From ZC4RG30 sp963726085 (lineage in GTDB: Bacteria; Pseudomonadota; Gammaproteobacteria; Steroidobacterales; Steroidobacteraceae): a stretch of DNA of 64,000 nt. Shown piece by piece: positions 1 through 9,476 of this stretch (its first letter is position 1; the number at the start of each line of letters is the position of its first letter). The stretch spans positions 1-64,000 of the forward strand of contig CAVSAR010000008.1 of the NCBI GenBank assembly GCA_963726085.1. The letters run 5' to 3'. The notes beneath the pieces were generated by a model. It had not been told where the DNA came from. It made no database searches and was given only the letters and a program-made list of their open reading frames with translations. Position numbers and translations under genes: made by a program.

Positions 1-431
1 GCGGAAATCCTGACGGCACGGGTAGGCCGGGATAGACGGGTTCTCCCAGGTGCCGGTGGCGCTGATCACCGTGCGGGAAACGATGACCTTCCCTTCAACC
101 ACGAATTCCAACGCACCCTGCGTCGGCGCTTCACCTCCACTACTCGGGTGTTGTGTTCGATCGGAAATCCGTATCGGCCCTCATAGGCCGTGATAAGCAA
201 TGACGTCGTCCCGGGATGGGTAGCCCACAGCCGCCGCGCCGGGCATCTGCCATCCCGGCAGCGAACTCCAGCTGCGCGGCGAAAACAGGCAAAGGGATTG
301 CCAGGTGTGCACCCACGCACCGCCGGGCCGCCTCCTGCGTCCAGTACGACAAAGCTCAGCCCGGCGCGGCGCAGGTAGTAGGCGGCGGCAAGTCCTGCCT
401 GTCCTGATCCAATAACAACAACATCCAGCAT
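1..431 (-). CDS. FAD-dependent monooxygenase, 3'-truncated by window edge, frameshifted
   Basis: The protein begins MLDVVVIGSGQAGLA, a GxGxxG/A FAD-binding Rossmann start, followed by YYLRRAGLSFVVLDA. The conserved continuation (PGGAWVHTWQSLCLFSP, then GWQMPGAAAVGYPSRDD) lies in another frame. The reading then returns to YEGRYGFPIEHNTRVVEV and shifts again to VISATGTWENPSIPAYP, the ATGxW...P motif of flavin-containing monooxygenases. At least three frame changes occur within 430 bases, yet no conserved segment is lost, which points to indels in the sequence or very recent inactivation. The substrate cannot be told. The gene runs off the left edge, so only the FAD domain and the start of the NADPH domain are present. 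Confidence 0.75.
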
Positions 432-472
432 TGCGCAACCTTACTCCCCGCGGAGCCAAACCCCGTGCTTGG

Positions 473-1896
473 CTAGAGGTAGGGCAGCACCAGGCGTGCC
501 ACACTGTCGCGAAGCACTGCGAATAGCGGTCGCGCCTCCAGCATCGCAGCCGAGATAAGGTGTTGTTGCCGTCCGGCCAGCAGTGCATCGATCGAGGTGG
601 CGAGATCTAAATCATAAACCTCCAGATCAAGCTCGAAATTCAGTCGGAAGCTCCGCGCATCCCAGTTCGCGCTGCCTATCAGGCACCAGATGCCGTCAAC
701 CGTCATGAGCTTGGAGTGGTCAAACGGCAGACCGTGCGTCCACACTCGGCAGCCGGCTGTGATCAGAGGGGCGATGTGTGCGCGGGCGGCCCAGTCCAGC
801 GCACGATGATTGCTGCGCCAAGGAAGTATGAGGTCAACCTGGACGCCTCGGATGGCTGCCAATGCGAGGGCCGTGATGACGCGTTCGTCAGGCAGGAAGT
901 AGGGCGTCATGATCTTCACTGAAGTCCGCGCACATCCGACGGCCTCCAGAGAGAATCAGGTATCGATTCCCCGATGTCCTGATCGGGACCTGAAGTCACC
1001 GCTCTGGCAGCACTTTCACCGGACACACCGACAGCGGAAGTCCAGAGGTCGCCGACAGTTCTCACGCGTTGCAAAGAGCCAGTCTTCCCGGAAAATATCG
1101 ACAAGCTGGGTGACAACCGGCCCGTCCACCCTGAAATGTGTGTCAATGACGGGACTTGAAGGTTTTCGTCGCACGAGATTCTCGTCACCAATGTTCAATC
1201 CGCCGATGAAGGCCGTGTGTGCATCTCGCACAAGATCTTGCTGTGGTTGCGGAGGTTCAGGAAGGGCATGCGCCATGGCAGGGGTGAATGGAGAAACCTG
1301 GCGGCCGGCACGCCGACGTGCCGAAGACGTCGATAAGCGGAAGACAGGAAATAGCCGCTGCCGATGCCATGGATCAGCGCACACGCACCGCTACGCCGCG
1401 GGCACTGGCGCGCTTTAAAGCGTCTATGAACGCCCTTCCCGTGGCGTCGGCGCGAAACAGGTAAATGGACATTGCAATGCTTCGCTGTGCCGCTTCAATG
1501 GCCGACAGCATTTCGGGATAAGCCTCGTCGCCGTTTTGCAGTATGCGAATGGCGTTACCGCCCTGAACGGCCCGTCCTGTGATCCGCTGTCCGGCCAGGT
1601 TCAGCTGATCCAGGTGATCTGCTCGCCCACCCGCGTGAAGGGGGCTAAGCGGAACGTGTTGGATCTGGAGCGCTGCCGCAAAGTGTCGTGGCACGCTGCC
1701 GGACACGATTGATACCGATCAAAAAATAGAGCGCGCCGCCGCCAGAGAGGGGCGCGAGCCACGCCAGAGCGATCCAGGCGATGCTGGAACTCGCCTCGCG
1801 CCGATGAGTGAGCACATGGAGGGTGACGCACAAACCGATCAGGACGTGTATGAGGACAAGTGCAGCCGACGTGGTGCTGTTCATCAACCCCATCAT
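473..1896 (-). CDS. cls: Cardiolipin synthase (phospholipase D family), frameshifted
   Basis: Joined across frames this gives about 474 residues, the usual size of ClsA-type cardiolipin synthases, which condense two phosphatidylglycerols at the inner membrane. The N-terminus has two hydrophobic segments (PLDc_N; IAWIALAWLAPLSGGGALYF). It continues with NGDEAYPEMLSAIEAAQRSI and SIYLFRADATGRAFIDALK. The first HKD motif is visible as RNHSKIL and, in the next frame, DAHTAFIGGLNIGDEN, so a frameshift falls inside the active site. The second HKD motif is intact (HSKLMTVDGIWCLIGSANWD). At least four frame changes are needed. As read it cannot be functional; if the indels are artefacts it is a normal cls. 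It is divergent from the MscS gene. Confidence 0.8.
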
Positions 1897-2014
1897 ACCG
1901 GCGGCAAACGCGGCAGCGACCCTGTCGCTATGTGCGCACGGGTACAGACCGGGCCCAGTGATGTCACCATGCTTTCCCGTCGTATGACGTGGGTGAATTC
2001 AGAGGAGTGACGGC

Positions 2015-3016
2015 GTGTTCAGCTGGATGGAGGTCGTACTTTGGCTCTTAGCCACCGCACTATTCGCGGCAAGTTGTGCTACGCGGCTGAGACCTTTTCG
2101 TTCGTTCATCTGGGGAAGCTGCGTCCTGCTCCTTATCACGTCGATGCTGCCGCGACCCGGGAACGTGCTTGGCCAGTACCTGTTCGGTGGTCCGTCGCAA
2201 GCGCCGCGGCTGCCCTCCGAACTGTTCGGTGTCGCATGGTGGCTGCTGGGGGCGTGGCTGCTCAATAGTGCGTTGGGCCTGATACTAAGCCGGACCCTGT
2301 TCCCGCAGGGACGATGAACCGCATGCGCGTCGTCTGTTTGCCGATCTCGCATCCGGCGTCATATACCTTGTCGCCTTCGTCGGTATCATGGAAACCGTCT
2401 TCAGGCAGCTCCTGTCAGCCGTGCTGGCGACTTCCGGTGTGGTTGCGCTCGTGCTGGGCTTCGCGCTGCAGAGCGCCCTGGCGGATGTGCTCTCGGGACT
2501 CGCCATTAACATCGACCGGCCATTCGGTGCGGGCGACTGGATAGAGGTGCACCCGGATATCGAGGGCGAGGTAGTCGAAATCAATTGGCGCAGCACGCGG
2601 CTGCGAACCTGGCTGAGCGAGCTGATCGTGGTCCCGAACAGCGTGGTTGCCAAATCGGTCGTCATTAATCATTCCCGCCTGGCCCAGAAGCATCGCTGTG
2701 CCATTCGCATCAAGATCGACCATTCCATTTCGCCGGCTCTCGTGGTGCAGGTGCTGGAGGCGGCTGGCAACGCGTCGTCTGACTCCTCCACGCTTTGGAA
2801 GCCAAAGCTCTTGCCATCGACTTCAGCAATTCGCTGATCACTTATGAGCTGACCCTCGAGGTCGACGAGTTTGCCGGCGCACCCGTGGTGAAGTCCGCTG
2901 CGATCTGCCGTGTGACAGAGGCACTGCGCACGCATGCCATGCCGATCGGCATCATCGTGACCGATGTCCGCATCCTGCGATCGGTGGCCACCACCGACGT
3001 CAGCAGGAGACCGTGA
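2015..3016 (+). CDS. MscS-family mechanosensitive channel, frameshifted
   Basis: Inner-membrane channel of the small-conductance mechanosensitive family. The start is a GTG with ATG five codons later. The first frame encodes several hydrophobic helices. After a frame change near 2310 comes RRLFADLASGVIYLVAFVG and the hallmark MscS pore and beta-domain region FALQSALADVLSGLAINIDR, PFGAGDWIEV and VVPNSVVAKSVVINHSR. A second frame change near 2790 restores AIDFSNSLITYELTLEVDEF and the C-terminus. Total length is about 333 residues. Its last 17 bases overlap the end of the convergent BON-domain gene. It probably releases solutes on hypo-osmotic shock, alongside the neighbouring osmotic-stress-type BON proteins. 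Confidence 0.8.
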
Positions 3017-3651
3017 GGTTGTTTACTACCCAGGGTGATGCCTCGTGCGTTCCAGGCGGTCTGCTGCACGACTTCCTTATCCCACCAGTTGGCTACTGTG
3101 CCGGACAACGTGACCTGGCCGTCCTGTACGGCGACCTGGACATTGTCCGCATCAGAATTCCAGCGACGCGTCAGGGCGTCTTCGATGTCCCGTTTGACGT
3201 GGATCGACGATTCCCGAGGGCTTGATCTGGATGGCATCACTGACGCCCTTCACGCCATGAGAATGCCGGCTGGCGTGGCGAGTCGCCGCTGGTAATCCCA
3301 GCTCGCCTCGCCGGACAGGGTAACCCAGCCCTTTTCCACAACGACATCGATGCTATCCGGATGAATCCCGTCGGTCCACTCGAGTGCGCGCTTAACGGAG
3401 TTTGCGATATCGCCATCCGTACGTGTATCTGGGCCCGGTAGTGCTACTTCCAGCTCCACTGCCAGCGCCTGCACCCCGCGTACGCGTTGCGCCGCGTGTT
3501 CAGCATTGAGCTTGGCGGCATAGCTGGCCACGTTTCCGGTCAGGGTCACGATGCCGCCCCGGACTTCCACACCGATTTGCGTTGCATCGACGGACGGCTC
3601 CCATCGGAGTTCTGCGCTGACGTCCTGCTGTATTTTCGAATCCGTAATCAT
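3000..3651 (-). CDS. Three-BON-domain OsmY-like protein, frameshifted
   Basis: About 217 residues with three BON domains, the fold of periplasmic or membrane-associated OsmY-type stress proteins. The start is MITDSKIQQDVSAELRWEP. BON 1 contains GGIVTLTGNVASYAAKLNAE, BON 2 contains KGWVTLSGEASWDYQRR, and after a frame change near 3255 BON 3 contains DGQVTLSGTVANWWDKE. A last frame change near 3030 gives the natural end VVNNLTVSC. No signal peptide is visible. A paralogue of the same architecture lies just upstream (3757-4423), so this is a tandem duplication. The stop overlaps the MscS gene tail to tail. Confidence 0.75.
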
Positions 3652-3756
3652 GGCAATAATCCTTTGTGTCTGGGAATGGCCGCTGCCATAGGGCGCAAAC
3701 CCGCAGGACCGGAATACATCCGACCCTGCGTTGAGGTTGCCGGCGAAAAGCTGCCG

Positions 3757-4423
3757 CTATTCGTATATGTAGTCAACGATCAGGTCGTTCGCCACATTCC
3801 AGACACCGGGAGCATTCCATGCAATGCGTCCCGCTTCCTCCCTCTGGAACCAACGTAATCAACCGTCCCGCTAAGCGTCGCCTTGTGACCGGAGACGTTC
3901 ACTACAATGCCCTTGTCGGATACCGACCAGTTGCGACTCAGCGCGCTTTCGATAGCCGCTTTCTCCACGGCCTCAGTCGTTCGCGACTTGATCGTGATCT
4001 GGTTGGTGACACCCGTGACGCCCAACAGCTGTTTGACAGTTCTCGCTGCGGCCTCACTCTGGGAATTCCATTCCAACTCCCCTTCAAGGGTGACCCATCC
4101 ATTCTCAACTCTTGCCTTTACCTTGTCGGAGGGAACTTCCCAATTCCACTTGAAAGCGTTGACGATTTCTTTCGCTATGTCGTTATCGTCCTTCTTGGCC
4201 CAGGTGCTGGCGTATTTGATGTCAATCTATTCGACGACGGCCTTTACGCCCATGACTCTCTTCACCGCATCTTCGGCTTCTGATTTCTTGGCATAGCCGT
4301 CAACAGTCCCAGTGAGCGTTATGATGCCATCCTTGGCCGAAACGCCGATTTCGGCTTCGCGTAGGTGAGTTCCCACTTGAGTTCGGCCATGATGTCCTTT
4401 TGCAATTGTGAATCTGTCTTCAT
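3757..4423 (-). CDS. Three-BON-domain OsmY-like protein, paralogue, frameshifted
   Basis: The start MKTDSQLQKDIMAELKWE closely matches the N-terminus of the neighbouring BON gene. Segments recovered from different frames include LEWNSQSEAAARTVKQLLGV, NQITIKSRTTEAVEKAAIES and GHKATLSGTVD, then the end NDLIVDYIYE. The total is about 222 residues and three BON repeats. At least three indels separate the segments (near 3830, 4220 and 4345). BON domains bind membranes or other envelope components, and proteins of this type are usually induced by osmotic or stationary-phase stress. That role is by family only; nothing in the promoter region shows it. Confidence 0.72.
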
Positions 4424-4566
4424 GATGTTTGTCTCTGTAAAAATAGCAGGGGGTGCGTGGTATGCAGACTCACCGTCGCAAGTACTTTGATCGGTGAGAA
4501 ACACGAGAGACCTTATGTCTCGTCGGGTCCTGTTTACTGTGCGATCACGCACATACAGTTACCGGA

Positions 4567-4900
4567 TCAATCCAGGAGCACCAAGGATCTCTGATCGCGG
4601 GCTACCTTGATGTCCGCGAGCGGCAGCGCTGCGTCACACTGTCCGCGCTCGCCCCAGATGACATCGATTAAACTGTCGCCCTGGCTCTCCAGCAGGCAGG
4701 GCCCGATCGGGATGTGGTGCTTTTCCCCGCCGACTGCCACATAGGAAATTGGGGCGGTGATGCGCCCGAGGTGATCTTTATTTCCACGCTTAGGCCTTTA
4801 CGACCTTTGTCTGCGCGAGATTGATCTGCGCCACACGCTCGGGCGGCTCCCAACTGAAATCGGCGAGCACGTCCTGTTGCAGCGAAGAGTAAGTCTTCAT
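4567..4900 (-). CDS. Small hypothetical protein with BON-gene-like N-terminus, frameshifted
   Basis: The start MKTYSSLQQDVLADFSWEPP shares the leader of the two BON proteins downstream, but the remainder is not a BON domain. After a stop in the first frame, the next frames give EIKITSG and then GRITAPISYVAVGGEKHHIP, LESQGDSLIDVIWGERGQCD and VARDQRSLVLLD up to a TGA at 4567. The continuous length would be about 110 residues. The downstream half has a regular beta-rich pattern and is not recognised. Either two indels interrupt one small gene, or a BON leader has been fused to an unrelated small protein. It is probably cytoplasmic, as no signal is visible. Confidence 0.45.
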
Positions 4901-4986
4901 CGGAGTGGGTGTGCTGCCTTATTGGGGCAGTGGAACATGCCGGATGTCGACCAGCGGGTCTGTGCGCCAGCGAACACGTGAAGAGA

Positions 4987-5056
4987 ACTAGTCCTGCGGG
5001 GCGCTAGGACTGAGCGGCTCCCTAGCCCGGGTCCTCGGTTCGGGCGAGAGCCCGAA
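4987..5056. repeat. Two short inverted repeats in intergenic DNA
   Basis: AGTCCT at 4989-4994 pairs with AGGACT at 5005-5010. TTCGGGC at 5039-5045 pairs perfectly with GCCCGAA at 5050-5056 around a GAGA loop. They lie just past the stop of the gene ending at 5083 on the minus strand. Neither is followed by a T run, so an intrinsic terminator is not well supported. An RNA-stabilising 3' hairpin is possible. Confidence 0.4.
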
Positions 5057-5082
5057 GACGCTCTAGCTCGTGCCGGTACGCG

Positions 5083-5628
5083 TCACCGTCTCCTGTAGTC
5101 TACGAAGCTGCCGTAGCGAGAGTGGACGCCGAGCACACGTCGCGCGTGCTTAATCGGGCACCAGTATTCTTCAGTGCGGGACGCGACTTCCCGAACGTGC
5201 GCAAATACGCCATTGGCATAGGCGCAGTACGCACAATTGAGTTTCTCAACGGCGTTTAGGTAGGCAAGTTGCTCGCGGTCGAATGCCTGGTAGTCGCTGC
5301 GGCGCACGCGCGGGATTCCATAGACCGGGAAGCACACGGTCTGGTACACCGCAATAAAGAGATCGAGCAGTAGTACGGGAATGATGAGTGCATAGATTAC
5401 CGGTGCAGTCAAAATCATGGCCGGGCGCGAACCGAAGATGTACCGCAACAACCGGGCTTTCAGGAGACGATGCTTCGCGATTACGAGTTTCTCGAAACGA
5501 ACAACACCGTCCTTTACCTCATAGTTCAACTCGACGCGGCGCTTTGCGAGCGCCACCTCGAGCTGTCGTTCCAAGGCACGAATCGATTGGGCCAGCTGCA
5601 TGATTTCTTCGCGGACGGTGTCGGCCAT
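5083..5628 (-). CDS. Conserved hypothetical membrane protein with Cys pairs
   Basis: 181 residues from the ATG at MADTVREEIMQLAQS; an upstream in-frame ATG at 5700 is possible but gives an atypical leader. Residues 1-45 are charged and likely coiled-coil. One or two hydrophobic helices follow (AMILTAPVIYALIIPVLLLD, then LFIAVYQTVCFPVYGIPR). The C-terminal part has a cysteine cluster, NCAYCAYANG and EEYWCPIKHARR, that could bind metal or a cofactor. The frame is intact, unlike its neighbours. I do not recognise a named family. The topology suggests an inner-membrane protein with the Cys-rich end in one compartment. Confidence 0.7.
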   Translation of the reverse strand: MADTVREEIMQLAQSIRALERQLEVALAKRRVELNYEVKDGVVRFEKLVIAKHRLLKARLLRYIFGSRPAMILTAPVIYALIIPVLLLDLFIAVYQTVCFPVYGIPRVRRSDYQAFDREQLAYLNAVEKLNCAYCAYANGVFAHVREVASRTEEYWCPIKHARRVLGVHSRYGSFVDYRRR

Positions 5629-5809
5629 AGTGAAGTCATCCTCTGTTGCGGCGCGGCTCTGGAAACGCCCACGCGCTGCGATGGGCCGCGAGTATGTCAC
5701 GGTGCCTGTGAGCCGCCGCCGGGTTTTCCGGAAGGGAATCCTGGTGCATCCATGGGTTGTCGGGCTCCAGTCAGCGCAGTAGCGCCGATCTAGCTATGCC
5801 AATACTTGC

Positions 5810-5831
5810 ATTGATATGCAGATATTGATAT
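5810..5831. promoter_or_regulatory. Direct repeat upstream of toxin-antitoxin operon
   Basis: The octamer ATTGATAT occurs at 5810-5817 and again at 5824-5831 (period 14), ending 10 bases before the toxin start at 5842 in an AT-rich patch of otherwise GC-rich DNA. Position and repetition fit the autoregulatory operator and -10 region of a HigBA-type operon. This is inference from position only. Confidence 0.4.
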
Positions 5832-5841
5832 ATTCGGCACC

Positions 5842-6200
5842 ATGAAACCGGGGAAGTCCGCCGCAAGACTCGCAGCACCGGGGATGAAGCCGCTGGAGTT
5901 TCTTGGCTCCAGTCGGGACGACTTGGGCGCGATGCCGGCTGCGGTCCGGCATGATATCGGCCTTGAGCTGATGCGGGTGCAGTTCGGCGGCGAGCCTATG
6001 AACTTCAAACCGATGCACACGGCGGGTGCGGGGCTGACGAGATTCGCGTCCGCGATGTGTCGGGCGCGTACCGGGCGATCTACGTCGCCAAGTTCGAGAC
6101 CGCTGTTTACGTGCTGCACGCTTTCCAGAAGAAGACGCAGCAGACCGCGAAGAGGGATATTGAGCTGCGCCAAGGTCCGCTACAAGTTGATTGGAGGTAA
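5842..6200 (+). CDS. RelE/HigB-like toxin (phage-derived Gp49-like), frameshifted
   Basis: About 119 residues. The N-terminal part reads KPLEFLGSSRDDLGAMPAA, AVRHDIGLELMRVQFG and MNFKPM. After one frame change near 6035 it continues EIRVRDVSGAYRAIYVAKF, AVYVLHAFQKKTQQTAKRDI and ends PLQVDWR. The VLHAFQKKTQ...DI.LA pattern is characteristic of the HigB/Gp49 family of mRNA-cleaving toxins. Restoring one G in the GGGG run near 6033 would rejoin the frames and give a complete protein. The antitoxin gene follows 3 bases later, and its Shine-Dalgarno (ggagg) is inside the last codons of the toxin, the reversed toxin-first order of higBA. Confidence 0.8.
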
Positions 6201-6203
6201 ATC

Positions 6204-6515
6204 ATGAAGAAGAAATCCGACCCGCGCCTCGCCGATACCCGCCGCATCAAGAGCAGCGGCAATGTATTCCTTGATCTGGGTTTCGATCCGGCCGAGGCCA
6301 AGGTCATGGCGCTGCGCGCCGAGGTGATGATCCGCATGGAACTGCACCTGAAGGCGCAGGGCTGGACGCAGGCCGAAACTGCCCGGCGCCTGGGTATCAC
6401 GCAGCCGCGCGTGTCGCGGCTCATCAAGGGCAAATGGCAGGACTTCAGCCTCGATATGCTGCTGACGCTGGCTGCTCGTGCCGGGCTGCACCCCGAACTG
6501 AAACTGGCCGCCTGA
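6204..6515 (+). CDS. HigA-like XRE-family antitoxin
   Basis: 103 residues. The helix-turn-helix is clear at about residues 52-80 (WTQAETARRLGITQPRVSRL), the xre/Cro fold used by HigA2-type antitoxins to bind the toxin promoter. The N-terminal 35 residues (DPAEAKVMALRAEVMIRMEL) are the toxin-proximal helix typical of the single-domain XRE antitoxins paired with Gp49-like toxins. It is translationally linked to the preceding toxin gene (3-base gap, SD within the toxin end). It should neutralise the toxin and repress the operon. Confidence 0.85.
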   Translation: MKKKSDPRLADTRRIKSSGNVFLDLGFDPAEAKVMALRAEVMIRMELHLKAQGWTQAETARRLGITQPRVSRLIKGKWQDFSLDMLLTLAARAGLHPELKLAA

Positions 6516-6652
6516 AGCGGCGCTAAAGGCGCTGCAGTGGGACCCAAGCCTGCTGGTATTTCTGATGGTAGGGATATTCGACGGTGTACCGTAAGTGCCT
6601 ATATCGCAAGGAGAATAGGGCGGTGGTGTGAATCCCTCACTCTCCGCCAATT

Positions 6653-7202
6653 TCAATCGCCTGGAGTTTTCCCACCCACCACTGGCGTGGTTTCGTGCCG
6701 GCGCAAGTTGAAGCGCCAACCATCGGGCGTCCTGACGTATTCGTCGTGGTAAATGCCTACCTGGCCGGCGGCGTCTTCCTTCAGGTACTTGCCCTTGTTG
6801 GCCGGGTAGATCGCATACGACTTGCCTCGTGCTCCATCGGCAGACGCTTCGATTACCAGGCCCTCCGACAGGTGACGAATGTATGAGCGGGGAGGCACCT
6901 GGTTCGCCTTGCAATCGGGTCCGCCCGCAACCGCCACCAGTTGCTCGCGGCTGTTGAAGACCAGTGGTTTGCCATTTCCTTCGTCGATGATGAACTGTCC
7001 GCCCTTGACGAATAGGTCCGCAAAGTCCTTGCCGCCATTCGTGCAGTAGTCGAGCGCGAAACTGAGCTTGTTGACCAATTGCTGGATCTCGATGTAGTCC
7101 ATTGGGGTCAAGTTTCGGATCCTTCGCCAGCGCCGTCTGGTGCAGCGGCAGTAAAACGACAAACATGGCGCTTGCCACCGCGCGGAACATTTTGTGACTC
7201 AT
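6653..7202 (-). CDS. Secreted SnoaL/NTF2-like protein, frameshifted
   Basis: About 183 residues after joining two frames near 7110. The first frame supplies a signal peptide (MSHKMFRAVASAMFVVLLPL then HQTALAKDP). The second supplies the SnoaL-like cone fold: IEIQQLVNKLSFALDYCTNG, DLFVKGGQFIIDEG, NSREQLVAVAGG, RSYIRHLSEGLVIEA and the final DEYVRTPDGWRFNLRRHE. SnoaL-like proteins are small cyclases, isomerases or binding proteins often found in catabolic clusters. It is divergent from the secreted hypothetical gene at 7267, with 64 bases between starts, so the two may share a control region. Confidence 0.72.
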
Positions 7203-7266
7203 GCGCACAGTGCGATCCTCCCCGACTGGTGGCGGGTATAGTAGCGGCAAGCGGAGGGGCAGGAAG

Positions 7267-8632
7267 ATGTCATGTATGCGTTCGTGGGCGCAGCCGATCG
7301 CGGTTCTGGTGACCGGGTTGTTGGCCTTTTCGCAGGCGTGGCCTCAAGAGAGCAGGGGGCGCGGGGCTCCAGACCCGATGCAGGCCACAGCCATCGTCGG
7401 TTCGGAAGGCAAGGGGATGTATGCGGGCGCAGGCATTCCAGCCGGTAACACACCCATATTCGCCGCGCGCGATGGCGCAATTCCGCCCGGCATCAAACCG
7501 CTGCCGGTCGATATCTTCAACACCCGGGATTTCTACCAGGACCGGTTGCTCTGGTCCGATCCACGCTATTACCGCTGCAACTCACCGGTGGGAATGGAAC
7601 AGATCTGGGGCGCGTACGAAGTGCCGCTGATCGGCAGTGATCCGCCGCGCACCGCCGCGTGGGGATTCTGCGACCGGGACTACCCGCGCGCCCAGATAGT
7701 GAGTCCATACCCATTCCGGACGGCCAAGGCACACTACGCCGCATTGCTGGCCGCCGCGCGCCGTCGCGGTGGTCCCACGGTTTACAAGCAGGGTGCACTG
7801 CCGGACTGGAACGGTCAGTACATGCGTGACAAGACCAAGACCGCCACCTGGTATTACGGCGCAGTGCTGCAGATTCCGACCTATCTGTCGCTGCTCACGC
7901 CCGGAATACCAGAAGCGCTTCGTCCAGCAGATGTACCACTATTCAGGCGACAGCTCACCACAATGGCCCGGTTCGTACTGCTGGCCTGAAGGGTTCATGC
8001 GCCGGTTTGCACAATACGGTGGCAACCGGATGAATCTGGTGGTGACACCCGACCTGATTCTCGACATGCGCAATGCCGCAAAGACCCTGATCACGCAGAT
8101 CCACATGGGCAGCCAATTCAATGAAACCGGTGCCGTGCCGCGACTCGGATCAGATGTTCCGCAGTGGTTTGGAGAATCCATCGGCTTCTGGGACGGTGAG
8201 GCATTGATCTCCTGGACCTCGAATATCCAGGGCTGGATCTCGCATGGTGGCAGCGAATTCAGCAGCAAGCTGCAGTCCATTGAAATCTATACGCCGCGCA
8301 AGGACGCGCGCGGCAAGCTCATCGGTATCAGGCACGAGGCAGTGCTCTATGACGAGGACGCCTATGTCGATCCGGTGCGGATCGTGCAGACCTGGGACCG
8401 GCTGGGCAGGCTCAATGAACACGAACCACTGGTAATGATGGAGTGCGTTCCGCACATCTTCCCCGTGCGTGGCAATGCCTCACCCAAGTCGCCCGGGGAC
8501 ACGTTCGAATACACGTTGCCGGACACCTATGGGCGACCCTGGGCGCAAATCTGGGAGCACTACCACGAGCAGGGCATGCAGCGCCCCCAGGAACCTGATC
8601 TGTTTTCCTTTCCTGCCGCCACGACTCAGTAA
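7267..8632 (+). CDS. Secreted conserved protein of unknown function, one frameshift
   Basis: About 455 residues. The ATG at 7267 follows a purine-rich SD (cggaggggcaggaag) and opens a signal peptide (SWAQPIAVLVTGLLAFSQAW). The mature protein has a Tyr/Trp-rich pattern: FNTRDFYQDRLLWSDPRYYR, CNSPVGMEQIWGAYEVPLIG, then after a frame change near 7900 YQKRFVQQMYHYSGDSSPQW, GGNRMNLVVTPDLILD, SIGFWDGEALISWTSNIQGW. It has the look of a beta-rich periplasmic protein found with catabolic genes in soil and aquatic proteobacteria. No named function is claimed. The frame change falls in a cccgg run and removing one base restores the frame. Confidence 0.65.
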
Positions 8633-8639
8633 CGGACCA

Positions 8640-8816
8640 ACTTCACTTCTGGCGGGGGGTCTCGCTTCAGCTTCACTGGCCCAGGAGAGACCACGCAAGT
8701 CCCTGTTTGTATGCGGCGGCTGGAAGGGACATGCGCCGGAAAAATATCGCGACATGATCGTGCCCTGGCTGGGGTCAGAAGGTTTTGACGTAACGGTGCA
8801 CGCATTGAAGCGTTGA
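8640..8816 (+). pseudogene. ThuA-like protein, N-terminal fragment
   Basis: Immediately after the preceding gene's stop, one frame reads LLAGGLASASLAQERPRKS (end of a secretion signal) and LFVCGGWKGHAPEKYRDMIV, PWLGSEGFDVTVH, which is the beginning of the ThuA-like (trehalose-utilisation, glutamine-amidotransferase-fold) domain. The similarity stops abruptly near 8801 and the frame closes at 8816. The expected remaining 180 or so residues are absent, and no proper start codon precedes the signal. This is a remnant left by deletion or rearrangement. Confidence 0.6.
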
Positions 8817-9045
8817 ATATTCGACGGCTGCCGTGCCGCGCCGGGGCCCGTGACGCAATTTCATCCCGCGATGTGCAGTCCATCGGTAGTCTCTGCCAGC
8901 GCGCTGTCATAGATGTTGCCCCCGACGTATGGCGTTGGCATGAGATTGTTGCTCCTCGGCAATGCACGTCCCTACGGCCGCAGTGCGCTGCTTCGGCGAG
9001 GAACAATGCGCATGCCATCAAGGGAAATTCCTCCATGGCTGTACG
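8817..9045. other. Unassigned stretch, possible gene remnant
   Basis: No gene is recognised. On the minus strand one frame reads NNLMPTPYVGGNIYDSALAE and TDGLHIAG, which looks protein-like but is too short to name. It is bounded by the ThuA fragment on the left and the P450 fragment on the right, so it is probably another piece of a disrupted gene. Confidence 0.3.
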
Positions 9046-9476
9046 TTAAAAGCCTGAGCTGCAAGTAGTCCGCGATCGGCGCGCTATGTTGTAGCGATCC
9101 GGCTCCGGGAACCTGCGCTCGTCGCGGTTGCCAGAGCCGTAGTAAAGGGCGACGAATTCACCATTTTTCATGGTCTTTCCGTGCAGCTCTACGTCACACT
9201 GCAGGGCGCGCCTGAAGCGTTGCGCGGTTGTGTTGTAGCGCAATCTCTCCTCGACCGCATCGGGGATCAGCGCCGTGTTCGCGACCAATTTGCGTCGCGA
9301 TTCGGGGAAGTCCGCGAGGCTCAGCGCGAACATATTGAGGAACTCGGACAGGCTTTCGGCCCCGTCATGATCAGAGTCGTCACCGTGAGCTCAACTTCGT
9401 CGTTGGTGAGCCGTGCGCCGTCAACTTGCGCCTCCAGCAGCTGCGTCACCAGGACTGTGCCGGGTGCCTGGCGTCG
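9046..9476 (-). pseudogene. Cytochrome P450, internal fragment
   Basis: Two adjacent frames together spell the central third of a bacterial P450: VTQLLEAQVDGARLTNDEVE and LTVTTLIMTG (I-helix region), then after a frame change at a GGGG run near 9360, ESLSEFLNMFALSLADFPES, AVEERLRYNTTAQ (ExxR helix) and SGNRDERRFPEPDRYNI (the meander). The N-terminal substrate-recognition half and the heme-binding Cys loop are missing. The fragment starts within a few bases of the end of the methionine-synthase-like core (its VWGD ends near 9484), so a recombination junction lies at about 9476-9484. It cannot bind heme. Confidence 0.65.
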
